Below are positions 1 through 11,347 of a stretch of DNA of 64,000 nucleotides, piece after piece. The stretch is from Rhipicephalus microplus (lineage: Eukaryota; Arthropoda; Arachnida; Ixodida; Ixodidae), in assembly GCF_043290135.1 (NCBI RefSeq), contig NW_027464588.1, forward strand, positions 8,546,001-8,610,000, given 5' to 3'. Position 1 is the stretch's first letter; every line of letters begins with the position of its first letter. The notes beneath the pieces were generated by a model. The model searched no databases. It was not told the DNA's origin and saw only the letters and a program-made list of their open reading frames with translations. The position numbers and the translations under genes were made by a program.

Positions 1-439
1 GAAATGCAACGACATTGGCTTGTGAACAGAAGAGGGGAAAATGAACTTTCTTCAAGCCTGGGACGCTGGTCGTGACGCTTGCACGTGCATCCCTTTCTGT
101 GGCCCTCGAACTTGAGCACGGACCTTTCAGTTAAGTAAACGGGTCGGCCTTTCCTTATTTCTGTGAAAACGCAGTTGGCTAAGAGGGCATAATTGTTGTG
201 TCTTTTATTGCTTATTTATTTTGTTACGTTGTAGCGAACTTTACCTTATTTTATGCTTGAAGCTGCTCGTCTGAAAAAATACATGCTCATACAATTACTA
301 CTTTGAAAAATGTTCACCACGACAAGTATCAAAACAAAGCAGGTAGTGCTAATTGAAGAGTAAAAACAATGCCAACTCATCTCGAAAATAATTTTAGAAA
401 AAAGATGAAGCTAGGCTTTCCTTAAAGACAGGTCGCAAC
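1..439. other. unassigned sequence upstream of LINE
   Basis: No reading frame or repeat can be supported here. It may include the 5' UTR or ORF1 of the LINE that follows, but I see no motif that shows this. Confidence 0.4.
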
Positions 440-466
440 CATGGAAACTGTAAGGGCCCACTTTGC

Positions 467-682
467 TAGAAGTATGACAATGAGCAAGCATTAAACTGGA
501 CCGCGAGTGAAGTGCCCCTACAAATTGACGAAGACACCAGCCCCAGTGACATTAGCCAGGACAGTGAAGACGCCTTTGTACCACCCTCGCTCAAGAACCT
601 GGACTGCAAACGACACTGGATAACTACTCGTGACGTAGAAGCCCCCACCAGAGACAGAAGTTCCCTGCGGACATCGACGTGA
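467..682 (+). pseudogene. possible LINE ORF1 C-terminal tail
   Basis: A stop-free forward frame of about 70 codons ends 45 bases before the endonuclease frame. It is acidic and Ser/Thr/Pro-rich (for example SPSDISQDSEDAF) and ends with a basic stretch. Its position just upstream of the endonuclease suggests the end of LINE ORF1. I see no zinc knuckle or RRM, so this rests on position only. A reverse frame over the same bases is probably a shadow. Confidence 0.3.
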
Positions 683-727
683 TCCCGGAAGCCCCAAGCC
701 TCCGGTGGATCACCTAGCCGGAAAAAA

Positions 728-2273
728 ATGACTCAGCCACTTGCGGGGCACCGGCTCCCGCGCCTGATAAAGGTACCCCTACATTTGCGCGATCCTATAC
801 TATGTTTTAATTTTCCCTATGGCTCTTACTCTGAAAGTTATTACTTTAACGTTCAAGGTTTCCGCAATCCACAAAAACAGGCTGAGGTATTGGCTTTTGC
901 GCGTTCAGCGCACTGTGATTTGCTGTTCGTGCAAGAAACAAATTTTTTCAAGCTTTCTGATGTACTCGCTTTCAAGCGCTCGTTCAATAATGATTGTTTT
1001 TTTTCGTACGCCAGCACGCATTTGACTGGCGTCGGAGTCATGATTCTTAACCGAGGTCTTTTACGTGACCATCATGTTTCCTTCGATGCCTTCGGACGCG
1101 TTCTGGCATTCGACTGCACCTTTTTTTCGTTAAGAATAAGATTTGTTGCCGTGTATGCCCCAGTGGCACGCATGAACTCTAACGCATTCTTCCAATATCA
1201 TGATGCGTTCCTTTTAAATTCTCAACACGTGGTACTTTTAGGGGATTTCAATTGTGTCTTAGGCTCACACGCACACGTTCGAGGTCCGGGGCATGGCCGG
1301 AAAAACTGAATTGCCAGAGAACTTGGACGTCTAGTGCAGCAATTGGCATTGAGTGACATTAATGAAAGTGTGCATGGCAGCAATTATGCCTATACTTGGC
1401 GTCGAGCAGCGTCGAGCCGCCGAATTGATCGCGTGTATGCATCCCCCAGTCTCATTACTTACGTTAACGACACCGGGATAATGTCATTGCCACCGACACC
1501 AGTGTACATTAGTGACCATCGGCCGGTTATGTTATCTCTCCGCCTGCCAGCGGGGACGCCAACGATTCACAAACTATGGCGTCTCGATTGCCGCGTCCTC
1601 CAGGACTCTCAGGCTACGAAGAAATCGTCCCAAGCGTTACGCGCATCGCGCTTTGGGGCGGATGTAGCTGATTGGGATCGCCTCAAAGAACAGTGGTGCC
1701 ATTATTGCAGTGCGTCAGGCCGAGGACTTTGCACCCGTAGGTCCAAAAATGCGTCATTGTTAATCCAGAAGATACGCATTGCGAATCGAGATCCCAGTCC
1801 TTCCACTGTAATGCGAGCATGGCAAGAGGAGCTCGTTGAATGGTACAAACGTATTATGCGCGCTTCTTCACTCTCGGTTGCAGCTTGGCGCTGTAGACGT
1901 GCACCGTGTGCGCACCCTGAGGTGTTAAGGTATGCACGCAGAGCTCTGCTTCATCCACCAGGCTCGCCTGCGCACTCGCTGAACTCTCCTGCCCCAACTG
2001 CTGTGGGTACGTGCGACTTTCAGGAATTCACTCAACACTTTCAGTCAATGGCTCAATCTGGTGCTAATGTCTCTTACCCAAAATCCATTCCTTCACATCA
2101 TCTGCTAAAAGATTTGCCTCATGATTCCAACATGTCACATGACGTCCTGCTATCACCGCCATCCGATGACGAAATCAAGGGTGCGTTAGACGCAATGAAG
2201 AAAGGAGCGGCCCCAGGGCCTGACGGGCTCCCTGCAGTTTTATGTACAGTTCTGGCCTATCATTGGTCCAACT
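728..2273 (+). pseudogene. LINE ORF2 part 1: endonuclease and RT N-terminus
   Basis: This is the N-terminal part of the retrotransposon polyprotein, the endonuclease that nicks target DNA. Visible residues match the APE family: Asn in YFNVQGF, Glu in FVQET, Tyr in AVYAP, Asp/Asn in LGDFNC, then IDRVYAS and the terminal SDHRP. The catalytic set is therefore present. A single TGA at 1307-1309 interrupts the frame between GDFN and the rest, and translation resumes in the same frame at about 1310. After the endonuclease comes a linker, then the RT entry motif GAAPGPDGLP near 2205-2235. The frame is lost soon after, at a shift around 2.27 kb. The ATG at 728 follows an A-rich stretch, but the true start is uncertain. 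Confidence 0.7.
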
Positions 2274-3230
2274 ATGTCATGCGTCATTCGCAAGTGTTTC
2301 CAAGATATTACACTTCCAACCTCTTTCCACAAAGGCAGTATAACACTAGTTACCAAGAAAGACCCGATGTTCACGCGATTAGAAGATTGGCGCCCTATTC
2401 CCCTGCACAATGTAGATTACAAGCTCTTGGCCAACATTTTGGTGCGCCGAATCAGTTCATCTCTTGCAACATTAATTGCTCTCCACCAGCTCTGTTCTGT
2501 TCCGGGCCGAGAAATACACACCCATACGTGGTTAACGCGTGACATCGTTCAATACACCACTAGCCGATGTGCGCAAGGGCTGTTGATTTCATTAGATCAA
2601 GAGAAAGCTTTTGATTTTATAGAACATTGCTACATACTTAATGTTTTACATGCATACGGATTCCCGGATAAGTTCATTGACCTCATCCACGCGATGTACA
2701 CTAATTCAGAAAGTACCCTTTACTTAGATTCCCGTGAAAGTCACGCATTTAGAGTCACGCGTGGGGTCCGTCAAGGGTGTCCCCTCTCCCCAGTGTTATT
2801 TATCCTTGCATTAGAACCCTTCTTAAGGGCCGTTCAACATCACCCGCAGATTCGTGGCTTACCTCTACCCGGTAACACTCAAGTAAAGGTCACTGCATAT
2901 GCAGATGATATTACTCTATATGTACATAATGAACAGTCGCTGCAACATTCTCTTGATACATTCCATGAGTTTGGTATTATCTCCTGTGCAAGGTTAAACT
3001 TTTCTAAAAGCCAGTATTTTTTCATTGGCAACCCCAGCGGTCGTATCAACATCACGTCGCCTTTACAGTGGTCTCCTGAGATTTCAATACTCGGAGTTAC
3101 ATTCACTGCATTTGGTATACAGGATAGCATCTGGTCATCTGTTGTACAAACTCTTCTAATTAATATCCAAGCAGCCAGGTACTTCGAATTCCCCCTCTTG
3201 GAACGCCGATACTTAACTCAAACGGTGTAA
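2274..3230 (+). pseudogene. LINE ORF2 part 2: reverse transcriptase palm
   Basis: This continues the same ORF2 in a different frame after a frameshift. It carries the RT core: a DWRPIPL motif, the SLDQEKAFD motif with the first catalytic Asp, GVRQGCPLSP, and AYADDITLYV with the catalytic Asp pair. All three catalytic aspartates are present, so inactivity comes from the frame breaks and not from active-site loss. The frame ends at 3228-3230. Clear coding similarity continues out of frame after it (a KFRYLCH...ISSFFWSGGTE-like stretch), showing that the stop is a lesion. Confidence 0.75.
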
Positions 3231-3730
3231 CTAGGCAAATTTCGGTACCTTTGTCATTCTGTTAAACCACCGCTCCACGTCTGCAGGGAAGTTCAAAGCT
3301 GCATCAGTTCATTTTTTTGGTCTGGTGGCACAGAATCGTTATCGCGTCGAGCGTTAGCTCAACCGCGAGATTAAGGCAGTTTTGCATTCTCCGATCTTTC
3401 CGTCACGACTTCTACATTGTGCATCCGCACTCTATTGCGAACACTAAGCAATGATGGCAAGCCCGCTCAAATCCTGGCTCGCTCCATCTGGGGCCATCAC
3501 TACGTGTCTTCTTGCCGGATAGCCAAATAAACCAAGGTCCCCAATTAACTGGATTACCATCTTTGTATCGAGCCCTTCTGGCAATTCACTGACGTTTGGA
3601 AGCTACGTGTCCAGAAATAGAGCTGGCCGATTCTAAAGTGGTGGACACAATGGCCGCCCTTCTACGGCCCTTGGCGCTCCCGCATCGTCAATCTGTAATG
3701 AACCGCACTTAGAAACCAATAACTGCCGCA

Positions 3731-4021
3731 GTGTTGCCAGGGCATCTCAGAGACTTTGTCTGGAGGTTGGGCTGGGGCTTGCTCCCCACGCGAGATAGGT
3801 TGCAGCGATGGCAGGTGGTTCGCACTTCCACTTGCCCCAACTGCGTCATGGTAGAGACCAATCAACATGCGACGTTTGAATGTGTGGTTTCCCGTCTTTT
3901 TTGGCGTGCGGTTAATGCTGGTTTTCGGGAACAGGGTGTGCGAACTTTCGTGCCCAACGGCCGATTCCCGCGTGGCCACTTCTCCGCTCTGTCAATACTT
4001 GCGGGGCTGTTCAGCCTTTGA
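3731..4021 (+). pseudogene. LINE ORF2 part 3: C-terminal zinc-knuckle domain
   Basis: The frame reads RDFVWRLGWGLLPTRDRLQRW, then CPNC, then ETNQHATFEC. This is the zf-RVT arrangement at the C-terminus of many LINE reverse transcriptases, where it may bind the element's RNA. The Cys and His ligands are present. It lies about 500 bases after the RT frame. The sequence between them (3231-3730) shows broken fragments of the RT thumb region in several frames. Confidence 0.6.
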
Positions 4022-4565
4022 AGAAACCGATGTGAGGCCGTAGCTGTCAATTGCTGCCGGCGTGCTTTGTGGCCGATACTGGGGAGAATGAGGCGAGAGA
4101 TCCTCGCGTTACTCTCCGAGGAGCTTTTCTTTCTCGGGGAGCACGAGTTTCTGCGGCATTGGTCATGCCCTTTCGTCAAGGTGGAACACGGAAGGATACA
4201 ACTCATTTTTCGACTGACTTGGTGCTAAGCAGTGCCCGTTGAGTTGTTTTATATTGTTGTGGGGAAGACAGCTGTGTCGGGGCGACAGTTCCATACACGT
4301 ATCAATATGATTTCATTTGTTACATATCGTGTTTCATTGCATCTATTGTATAGTTATACCATTGTATCATGATATCTCATTGAGGTCTTGTGTACATATA
4401 TGCGAACATTGTCATGTATAATAAAGCAAATGTCTTCACTGTAACGTAGTTATGTTAGTCGTGAAACATAGATGTGCTGAAGTGTATTTTCCCTGTTACT
4501 GGAATGGTATGAAGCCTTTGTGTTCTGTACATGCTGTAAATAAATTCTTTCTAAAGAAAAATGTT

Positions 4566-4772
4566 GGGAGAGGAGTTGCTGATGCCGTCTATAAGAGTAC
4601 CGAAATAAGCTTATTTTAGTGAAACCTTGCTTTTGATTGTTTAAGTAAAGGTAGAGCTATCGATCTAGAAATATATACAAAACTTTGGCCAGTTATCAAC
4701 TTTGTTCGCGTCAGGAAGGTTCGCTTTTATCATGTTGCGGTTGTCTCACACCGGACTGCATTGAGCGTTCAT

Positions 4773-4774
<2 letters not shown>
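4566..4774. other. spacer between LINE and microsatellite
   Basis: Unassigned AT-rich sequence with no supported gene. Confidence 0.4.
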
Positions 4775-4996
<222 letters not shown>

Positions 4997-5574
4997 TCTT
5001 TTCGTAGACTCACAGACTGGTGTCCGTGGCTTGCGTGTTCTCAGTTCCCGTGCCTGTCACATGATTTGCAGTTCTCGTGTATAACTATTTTTTTGCTAAA
5101 TTATGCAGGGAGCAATCAGCTTGATTCTTCCATCATCAATGAATCTGATGGATGGTCCTTAGGGGGTGGTGAAGAGTTGTTCTCGGTGGCCACGCTTTCT
5201 TGGTTTGTCTTGCATCGTTTTGCAGCATTGTGGTGTTCATTTTGAAGCGATGGGCTTCAAATTTGAGTGTTGATTTCATCTTATCTATGTTATTGTGTTT
5301 TGTTCTTGGTGGTATTTTACAAGTTTGTTTACTCTTTTTTTTCCTTTCCCTGATTTCTGGGTGATCATCCAGAATCGACAGCTTACTTTGAATTTCTCTA
5401 ATAATAAGAGCTGAAGTGTTTCCTTGAATTTAATCGGCTAGTCTTCTATAGAAAAGAATACGCAGTACATCTACAGTGCTTGCATGAGAATAGAAACCTC
5501 CTTCTTCTAATTATTGCGTGAAACGATCAGCGTACAATAACGAAACAGTGAAGAAAACATTTTAAAAAGTACTC
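4997..5574. other. unassigned AT-rich sequence
   Basis: The frame here runs out of the microsatellite and has no recognisable content. No splice-supported exon was seen. Confidence 0.4.
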
Positions 5575-5960
5575 GTCCACCTTACTGAAATTCTGTCTGT
5601 ACGAAGTAAGTACAGTCGCAAAATACTCTGGAGGTACTACACTAAAGTTCCTGATAGCCGGAGTGAAAAAAATCGCGAGAAATGCTCCGGAGGTGCCACA
5701 TTCAGTGCGGCTAGCTGAAAGAAAATGACAGTAAAAAGGTTTGCCGGAGTGAAATATCTCTTAAAAGTACTCCGCGTGTGCCACGCGGTTCCTCCGGTGA
5801 GCTGGAGCAATAATTTTGCTCCAGATGTCCAGAGCGAAAATTGGGAGGGTCCCAGTTTTCCAAAACATCAGCGCCGCACCCCCTGATAGATATACGCGGT
5901 TCACTATAGTGCTCGCGCAGCTAAGTGAAAGTAATAAAAAAGAGTACTCGATATGCATGG
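5575..5960. repeat. degenerate short tandem units (CCGGAGTGAAA type)
   Basis: Variants of a short unit recur: TACTCTGGAGGTACTAC, then GCTCCGGAGGTGCCAC, then TACTCCGCGTGTGCCAC. They are separated by CCGGAGTGAAA-like blocks, giving roughly three units of 60-90 bases. I read this as an old tandem or SINE-like repeat. The family is unknown to me. Confidence 0.5.
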
Positions 5961-6872
5961 TTAGAACCAGCATATAACACGAGGCGTGTTCTTTATAAAA
6001 TTCCTCAAATAACCCTGCGTTTCATCGTGACTACCTTGTGCTTCAATAGAGCAGAACGTTGGGCTTGTTGCGCGGTATTCCAAAGTGCAGTCTAATGACT
6101 CGACAAGGCATAAGCCACACAGGAATGGTATACGGACAAACACTGCCTTTCAAATGATGGTTACTGGAAGCGCTGATAAATATAATGTCAGCAAGGGTGC
6201 AAGTGGCAACTGCGAAACACATCACTTTCTGAAAATAATGAGAAAAAAAACACACACACACTAACCACTCTCAGAAATTTACTGGTCCAGTATTAAATCT
6301 GCTTGAAAGGTCATAGACAGAGAGCGTGTTTTATTGCTCCGACAGCAGGTTATATCCATCCACCAAACAAAATGCATCGATGAAGCTTCTTTCGCGCCAC
6401 ACTTGCAGCAATGAAGCAATAAACTCTTGCAGATCATTAATGTCTTCTGGCATAGAGTATAGGTGAAGCATGACTGACGTTCTTGTCTTTCAATTGTCCA
6501 TGAATGGTAGTTCAGAGGCCTCAGTATATGCAGCATTCATGTAACAATGTTGCTCCTGAGCTATCAGAGCGCGATAGATTTACTCACACAACACGGCCCA
6601 ATCATAATTGGTGTGCTTGCATGCACCATGCACTTGCGTCGAACGCCGAGAGTGTTTGTGAAGAGGTGAACACTTCAGAAATATATGAACTGCAAGGATT
6701 CAACGTCTGGACGATTCTCTGCAGAATCTACAACAAATATGGTGGAAAGCAGCCTTTCAAACGCACGATCTTCGAGAGCCTCCCGTGAAGAAGTTTTGTA
6801 TTCTTCTCAGTTGGCGCAGGGAGGTGGTGTATGCGCATGGGTATGCACCTCGCCACGTTCGTTGTAACCATT
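5961..6872. other. unassigned intergenic sequence
   Basis: Only short, unconvincing frames on both strands. No motif, repeat or RNA gene was recognised. Confidence 0.4.
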
Positions 6873-6912
6873 GCACATAACATAACATAGCATAACTAAA
6901 CATAACATAACT
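6873..6912 (-). repeat. CR1 3' tail of ATAAC units
   Basis: CATAACATAACATAG-like pentamers occupy this stretch. On the minus strand they form a (GTTAT)n-like tail directly after the LINE body, as expected for the 3' microsatellite of CR1-type elements. Confidence 0.6.
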
Positions 6913-6996
6913 TTATTTTTCTTAAAGACCCCTTGAGAGGGTATTACATAACGGGTGGGTCAACATATAATTTTTTTTTATTTCCACAAGTTTTTA

Positions 6997-7419
6997 TCAC
7001 GAAAAGTGGACACATAATCGATCAAAAAATGATGATGAGCATTCAGTGGTTACGACATCAAGTGGAAGGTCATTCCAGCCTTTTGCTGTCCGAACAGAAA
7101 AGGGCATATAAAAGGTGGTCATCTTAATCCTCAGCCGGGCAACTTGAACCGAATGACACGTGCGGTGAGATATGCGGGCTGGTGGGGCGATGTAGGGATG
7201 ACGAAGGGTGCTGTGAAAAAACCTACGAATAAGGCTGAAACTAGAGACGCGGCGGCGAATGTCAAGGCTTAAAATAGCCGATTCTTTTTTGAGCAATGTT
7301 ACACTTGTATTGTATGAATACGAAGAATGAATAAACCTGATAGCATTGTTTTGAACTTCCTCGAGTGAGTCGATCAGATAGGCTTGGTTTGGGCTCCAGA
7401 CTGCGGATGCGCATCCCAA
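6997..7419 (-). pseudogene. CR1 ORF2 C-terminal region
   Basis: This frame reads [17 protein letters not shown], then [11 protein letters not shown], then a late [12 protein letters not shown]. These are the typical post-RT segments of CR1-group ORF2 proteins, downstream of the palm and thumb. The stop lies about 85 bases before the ATAAC tail, so this is the natural C-terminus. It is in a different frame from the RT core. Confidence 0.75.
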
Positions 7420-7586
7420 TTTGGATTGAATAAGAGACTTGTAGGCATGTATCTTGACATTTTTAGGTGCATGCTGGAGGTGACGTTTCAGGAAACCCAG
7501 AGATTCGTTCGCTGATGATATAATGTTAGTAATGCGCGCACCAGTTTAGATCATTGCATATGGTGACATATGGTGACACCGAGATA

Positions 7587-7808
7587 CTAGTACGACTGCA
7601 CGTGTTCGAGGGTAACGCTTGCAATTACATAAGGGAACAGAAAGGGGTTGTGGCGGCGGTGAAAAGAAACGGTCTTGGATTTGTTAAGGTTACGTTTCGT
7701 GAGCCACAGGTCACACCATTCCTGCACGTGGTTTAGGTCATCTTGAACAGCGGCTTGATCAGTGGGGTTGGCAATTGGGTTATATATTACGCAGTCGTCG
7801 GCGTACAA
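7587..7808 (-). pseudogene. CR1 ORF2 fragment with the YADD motif
   Basis: MYADDCVIYNPI is the catalytic RT box (motif C). It is followed by a helix-like LNHVQEWCDLW segment and NLNKSKTVSF, the usual order in CR1/Jockey reverse transcriptases. The Asp pair is intact. The frame is shifted against the upstream RT segment, and sequence between about 7810 and 7927 is broken. Confidence 0.75.
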
Positions 7809-7927
7809 ATGAATACAAGGGTAGACACATGAAGCTAGGCCGTTTATGTAAATCGGGAAGAGAAGGGGCCCGATAACAGAGCCTTGAGAACACCTGACAC
7901 TGATGGAACGGGACTATAGAGCGTACT

Positions 7928-8635
7928 TCATCGATGGAGACAAACTGCGAGTGGTTGGTTAGAAATTCTATAAACCAATTTTTTATCTTGATCTATATTT
8001 AAATATCTAAGTTTCATTAAGAGCCGTTTATGGGGCACCATGTTGAATGCTTTTGAGAAATCTAAAAATATTGCGAGCGTCTGCAGATTATTGTCAAGAT
8101 TGACATGTAAATCCTGAACAAAGAGGGCTAATTGGGTTTCGCAAGAGTAACCTTTGCGAAAACTATGTTGTGCGGGGTGGAAGAAGTTATTGCCGTCAAG
8201 TAAATGAATTATTTGGGAAAAGATGACGTGTTCCATGATCTTAAGGGGTACGCTCGTTAAAGAAATGGGGCAATAGTTTAGAGGGCTGTATTTGTTACCT
8301 GATTTGAAGACCGGAGTGACCTTCCCCATCTTCCAGTTGGCTGGTAAGTGGCCGGTGTGAAGTGACTGAGAATATCAGCCACAGAATGACAGAAGAAATA
8401 CTTTTAGTGTTTTAATAATTTTGGAATTAATTCTGCCCACACCTGCTGAAGAAGACAGTTTCAATTTTTCAATGACAGACATTATACCCTCTGGTACAAA
8501 TATTATACGCGACATATAAGACGGTACACAAATCGGTAACACAGGGAATGGTATAGGGGTTTCATGGATAAACACAGATGAAAAAGCAGTACTGAATGGC
8601 TCAGCGCTCTCAAAAATACCTATATCGTCGCCCAC
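7928..8635 (-). pseudogene. CR1 ORF2 reverse transcriptase fingers and palm
   Basis: Two stretches lie in the same frame, 8375-8635 and 7928-8329. The first has SSSAGVGRINSKIIK, the RT entry motif. The second has VTPVFKSGNKY, YCPISLTSV, HSFRKGYSCETQL and LDFSKAFNMVPH, which contains the first catalytic Asp. It copies the element's RNA at the nicked target. A break between the two stretches removes some residues. The upstream endonuclease is in the same frame. Confidence 0.8.
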
Positions 8636-8941
8636 TTCACTTTTCAGTGTAATGCTGCGCGTTTCCTGCGGAGTAATTATTTTCTAAAATTTTCTGGGGT
8701 TATTATAAGTATATTTGATGAATCTGTTTAAAAAAATGAGTGCTTGGCGCTGCGTAAGGTGAGCGAGAGCGCTTTTCAGCCGCATAGTATTTTTCCCAAT
8801 TGTGAGCACTGTTTTTCAGCTTGGCAGCACGAAATAACCGTTTTTTCTTATTTTCTAGTCTTTTCAAGGTTTTTGAGAACCTTGGTTTTTGGGAAACCGT
8901 GCGAAATCTAGTTTTAGGTATGAACTTTCTTGCTAACTCCC

Positions 8942-9475
8942 CTATTTTATTTTTGAAGATTTTCCAGTTGTCTTCGTCTGTTCTGCTTGAAAGACGAGCT
9001 TCAAATTATGATAAAAAGCCTTGAAATTCGTTATTGATTGCCTCGTAACTCCCTTTATCATACAGACGGATAGTCGTCGAATAAATATGGCTGGGCAAGT
9101 GACGAAATTGAAGACTGAGTGTATAACCGTATGGTCGCCGATTTCACGCAGGTATGTAAGCGAAGATAGCGTTTCGCGATGTGTTGTTAATATCAAGTCC
9201 AATATTTTCGCTGAAGTATTTGTCACGCGAGTTGGCTCCAACACCAGCTGTGTGAGGTTTAAGTGGAGGCAGATATTGACAAGTTCTTTTTCTTCTGCGC
9301 TTGTTCCTGACAAAGCTGCCTGATTTCGCCAATCGATGTCGGGAAAGGTAAAGTCACCGAAAATTAGGACGCACGCGTTGGGGTGATTCAAAATGAGATG
9401 CTTCAATATTTTGTTAAATTTCTGTGAAAAGTCAGCGCTGCTTTGCAACGGCCTATAGCACACACCAAGTAGCAA
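8942..9475 (-). pseudogene. CR1 ORF2 endonuclease domain
   Basis: The frame reads LGVCYRPLQSS, IFGDFTFPDIDW, LDLILTT, and GDHTVIHSVF near the expected SDH position. This is the C-terminal half of a CR1-type APE endonuclease. GDF lacks the usual following Asn (GDFN becomes GDFT), and SDH is replaced by GDH, so catalysis is doubtful. The N-terminal half lies upstream in another frame (see 9570-10125). Confidence 0.8.
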
Positions 9476-9569
9476 TGTTAGTGGTGTAGAACAAATGAGA
9501 AGCCAGGGGATTTCTAAGTCAGTCGCAATGCCGACGACTGAGCACGAAAGTAGCTTATACTAGTGGGAA

Positions 9570-10125
9570 TCAGAACAACTTCCTTACGATCGTTGCGAAA
9601 AAAGTTGAAGTTCGGAAGTCGGTCAGGATTTCGTCGTATGTGACGTCACCAGGAAGCCACGTTTCGGAGAGCACGACTAAATTGTTGCTAGATGACGAGA
9701 CAAGACTATATATTTCATCGCGTTTTGAAAGGAAGCTGCACACGTTAGTGTACACCACGGAAGTAGTGATATTTGCTCGGGCGTCCTTACGGAGGTGGTG
9801 TGGCAGTTGGCGATGCTGCCTGGTATGCTGTGGGATTTCTTTGACTTTTTGCGATACTTCATCGAAGGCATACTTCTTTGAACCAAGAAATAACATTTTG
9901 TAAGGGCATGAAAAAGTGGTCGACTTGTTTCTAGCGAAGGGTATTAGGTGTTTTCGTGCATTTTGAACCGAACGTGAGAAGTCCTGCCTGATTGGGTAAG
10001 TTGTACCTTTCAATTTTTTGCTGTTAGACAGGATCGCTTCTTTAGTTTTAAAAGATGTAAACCTTGCTATGATAGGACGCTGCAGGCCAGCGTTGTAGCG
10101 GCCGATCCGATGCGGCCTTTCAACT
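9570..10125 (-). pseudogene. CR1 ORF1 C-terminal domain running into ORF2 start
   Basis: Minus-strand translation gives an ERPHRIGRYN...RPIIARFTSFKTKEAIL block, then TYPIRQDFSRSVQNARK. This is the conserved nucleic-acid-binding C-terminal domain of CR1 ORF1 proteins. Without a stop it runs into VVYTNVCSFLSKRDEIYS and LVVLSETWL, the N-terminus of the ORF2 endonuclease with its Glu residue. ORF1 and ORF2 appear fused in one frame. This may be a real overlap blurred by indels. The element at 10144-10480 interrupts it just upstream. Confidence 0.75.
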
Positions 10126-10143
10126 TCGTTCGGGTCAATTTTT

Positions 10144-10480
10144 CAGGGGCGAAGCTCCTTAAGGCGTTGGATGTGCGTCCCCTGTATGTAGCCATTTCTC
10201 GTTTAGTTCTTGCAGTGTTCACTGGATGGGGTACTTGTAGCTGATGATGAAAAGATGCAAGATGGTATAAACTAGACGGCGGTACTTGTAGTTGATGATG
10301 AAAGATGCGAGTTGTTATAAAATAGGAATTACGTCACATATGACGCGTGTCATTGGTGGAAGGCAATCGTTCGATTTAGTTTGGCGACGTACGCTAGGGG
10401 GAGCGTTGTAATAGAATCGAGTGGGCAAAATGTACGGAGGATTCATGGTTTACCAGGTTTACCTCCGGAGCTTCGCCCAC
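10144..10480 (+). mobile_element. short inverted-repeat element inside CR1 ORF1
   Basis: The ends are perfect 12-bp inverted repeats: GGGCGAAGCTCC at 10147-10158 and GGAGCTTCGCCC at 10467-10478. The interior is non-coding and holds two copies of a GTACTTGTAG...GATGATGA unit about 51 bases apart (10230 and 10281). It interrupts the CR1 ORF1 domain, so it is younger than that LINE. The AGGGGC..AGCTCCT end is shared with repeats at 14083 and 62035. I infer a non-autonomous DNA transposon; its superfamily is not evident. Confidence 0.7.
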
Positions 10481-10838
10481 TCATCATCATTCACTTCGTG
10501 GATATGGCGGCACTTTAAAAGATACCATCCCACCCCTCCCCCCCCCAAAAAAAATTGTGCGCATGCCTATGCTGAAGGCGCTGCAAAACCTTGTGAGGTG
10601 CATTTACCTTGCAATGCCTGCGATCTCGGTAGCAATGTGAAACCACGTTGACTGCAGAAAGTTTTCGTAGGGGATCAGTACAACTGACTGTAACACAATT
10701 CAAAAATGCCCCCACCTCGCTGAAGGGAATCTTAAGGAAGTGCAATGCATTGCGTAGCGTCCATAAGGCGTTTCACACGTGAGAACCCAGCGTTAAATAA
10801 TAATGTTTTTTTTATGTTTAAGTGCTCACTGCAGAGGT
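10481..10838. other. unassigned insert in CR1 ORF1
   Basis: This sequence has no CR1 coding similarity, although it lies between two parts of ORF1. It contains a C-run/A-run at about 10537-10555. It may be a second insertion or a badly decayed ORF1 segment. Confidence 0.35.
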
Positions 10839-11120
10839 TCATAAATAATCCTTCCGATTCCAAGAAGGTTTCACAGTGGTTAGTATCTGGAAGTCCTGGA
10901 ATAGCAGGTTGTTGCGTCGTGAGCGATTTTCAGCGTCCTCAAACCGAGGCTCTAAAGTTTCAATGGGACGGCTGGTGGCAGCCGCACTGGTATGCAATGT
11001 CGCTAGTTCTGATTGCACAGTTGAAATGGTTTTGTAGTGCTCATCCAACTGTGCTATTCTATCACTTAGACCACGAATAGTTTTTTCCGTAGTATGCAGT
11101 TGTACTTTTAAGTCTTGCAC
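10839..11120 (-). pseudogene. CR1 ORF1 N-terminal coiled coil
   Basis: The frame has heptad-like hydrophobic spacing (TEKTIRGLSDRIAQLDEHYK) followed by LEPRFEDAENRSRRNNLLF. That phrase is the characteristic junction between the coiled coil and the RRM-like domain of LINE ORF1 proteins, which trimerise and bind the element's RNA. The frame then runs into unrelated sequence near 10.85 kb. Confidence 0.7.
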
Positions 11121-11347
11121 TTCGAGAAGACGTGCAGACTGCCCGGTACATATTTTACCAGCTCAGATAGAATTAGAGGCTCAGGAGGCCCTGAATTGGT
11201 TTATATGTCCCCTGACAGTAGCAGTAATAAACAGTGAATGACATCGATAGATTTAAAAGCAAGGCATACATAGTGCTGCGGGCTCGGCAGCTGGACGAGA
11301 CAGTAATATTACTTGTTTTTTTTCGAAAACAAAGCTTTTTCTACCAA

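Larger units (their letters stand above)
440..4565 (+). mobile_element. L1/Tx1-type non-LTR retrotransposon, degenerate
   Basis: The order is apurinic-type endonuclease, reverse transcriptase, then a C-terminal zinc-knuckle region, all on the + strand, as in L1/Tx1-group LINEs. The RT reads SLDQEKAFDFIEH, then GVRQGCPLSPVLF, then AYADDITLYV. The DQEKAFD wording and the late CPNC...H...C knuckle fit L1/Tx1 better than CR1 or RTE. An in-frame TGA at 1307, a frameshift near 2.27 kb and more breaks after 3.23 kb make it non-functional. AATAAA-like signals at about 4420 and 4540 and an A-rich end near 4560 suggest the 3' end. The 5' boundary is a guess, and no target duplication was found. Confidence 0.8.
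6873..11150 (-). mobile_element. CR1-type non-LTR retrotransposon, degenerate, reverse strand
   Basis: Read on the minus strand, the order is ORF1 coiled coil, ORF1 C-terminal domain, APE-type endonuclease, reverse transcriptase, C-terminal domain and pentamer tail. The domain wording is that of CR1/Jockey-superfamily LINEs, for example LGVCYRP, IFGDF, LDFSKAFNMVPH and MYADDCVIY. Several frameshifts break ORF2 (endonuclease and RT share a frame, but YADD and the C-terminus do not). An inverted-repeat element at 10144-10480 and unrelated sequence at about 10481-10840 split ORF1. It is close to full length but inactive. Confidence 0.85.
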
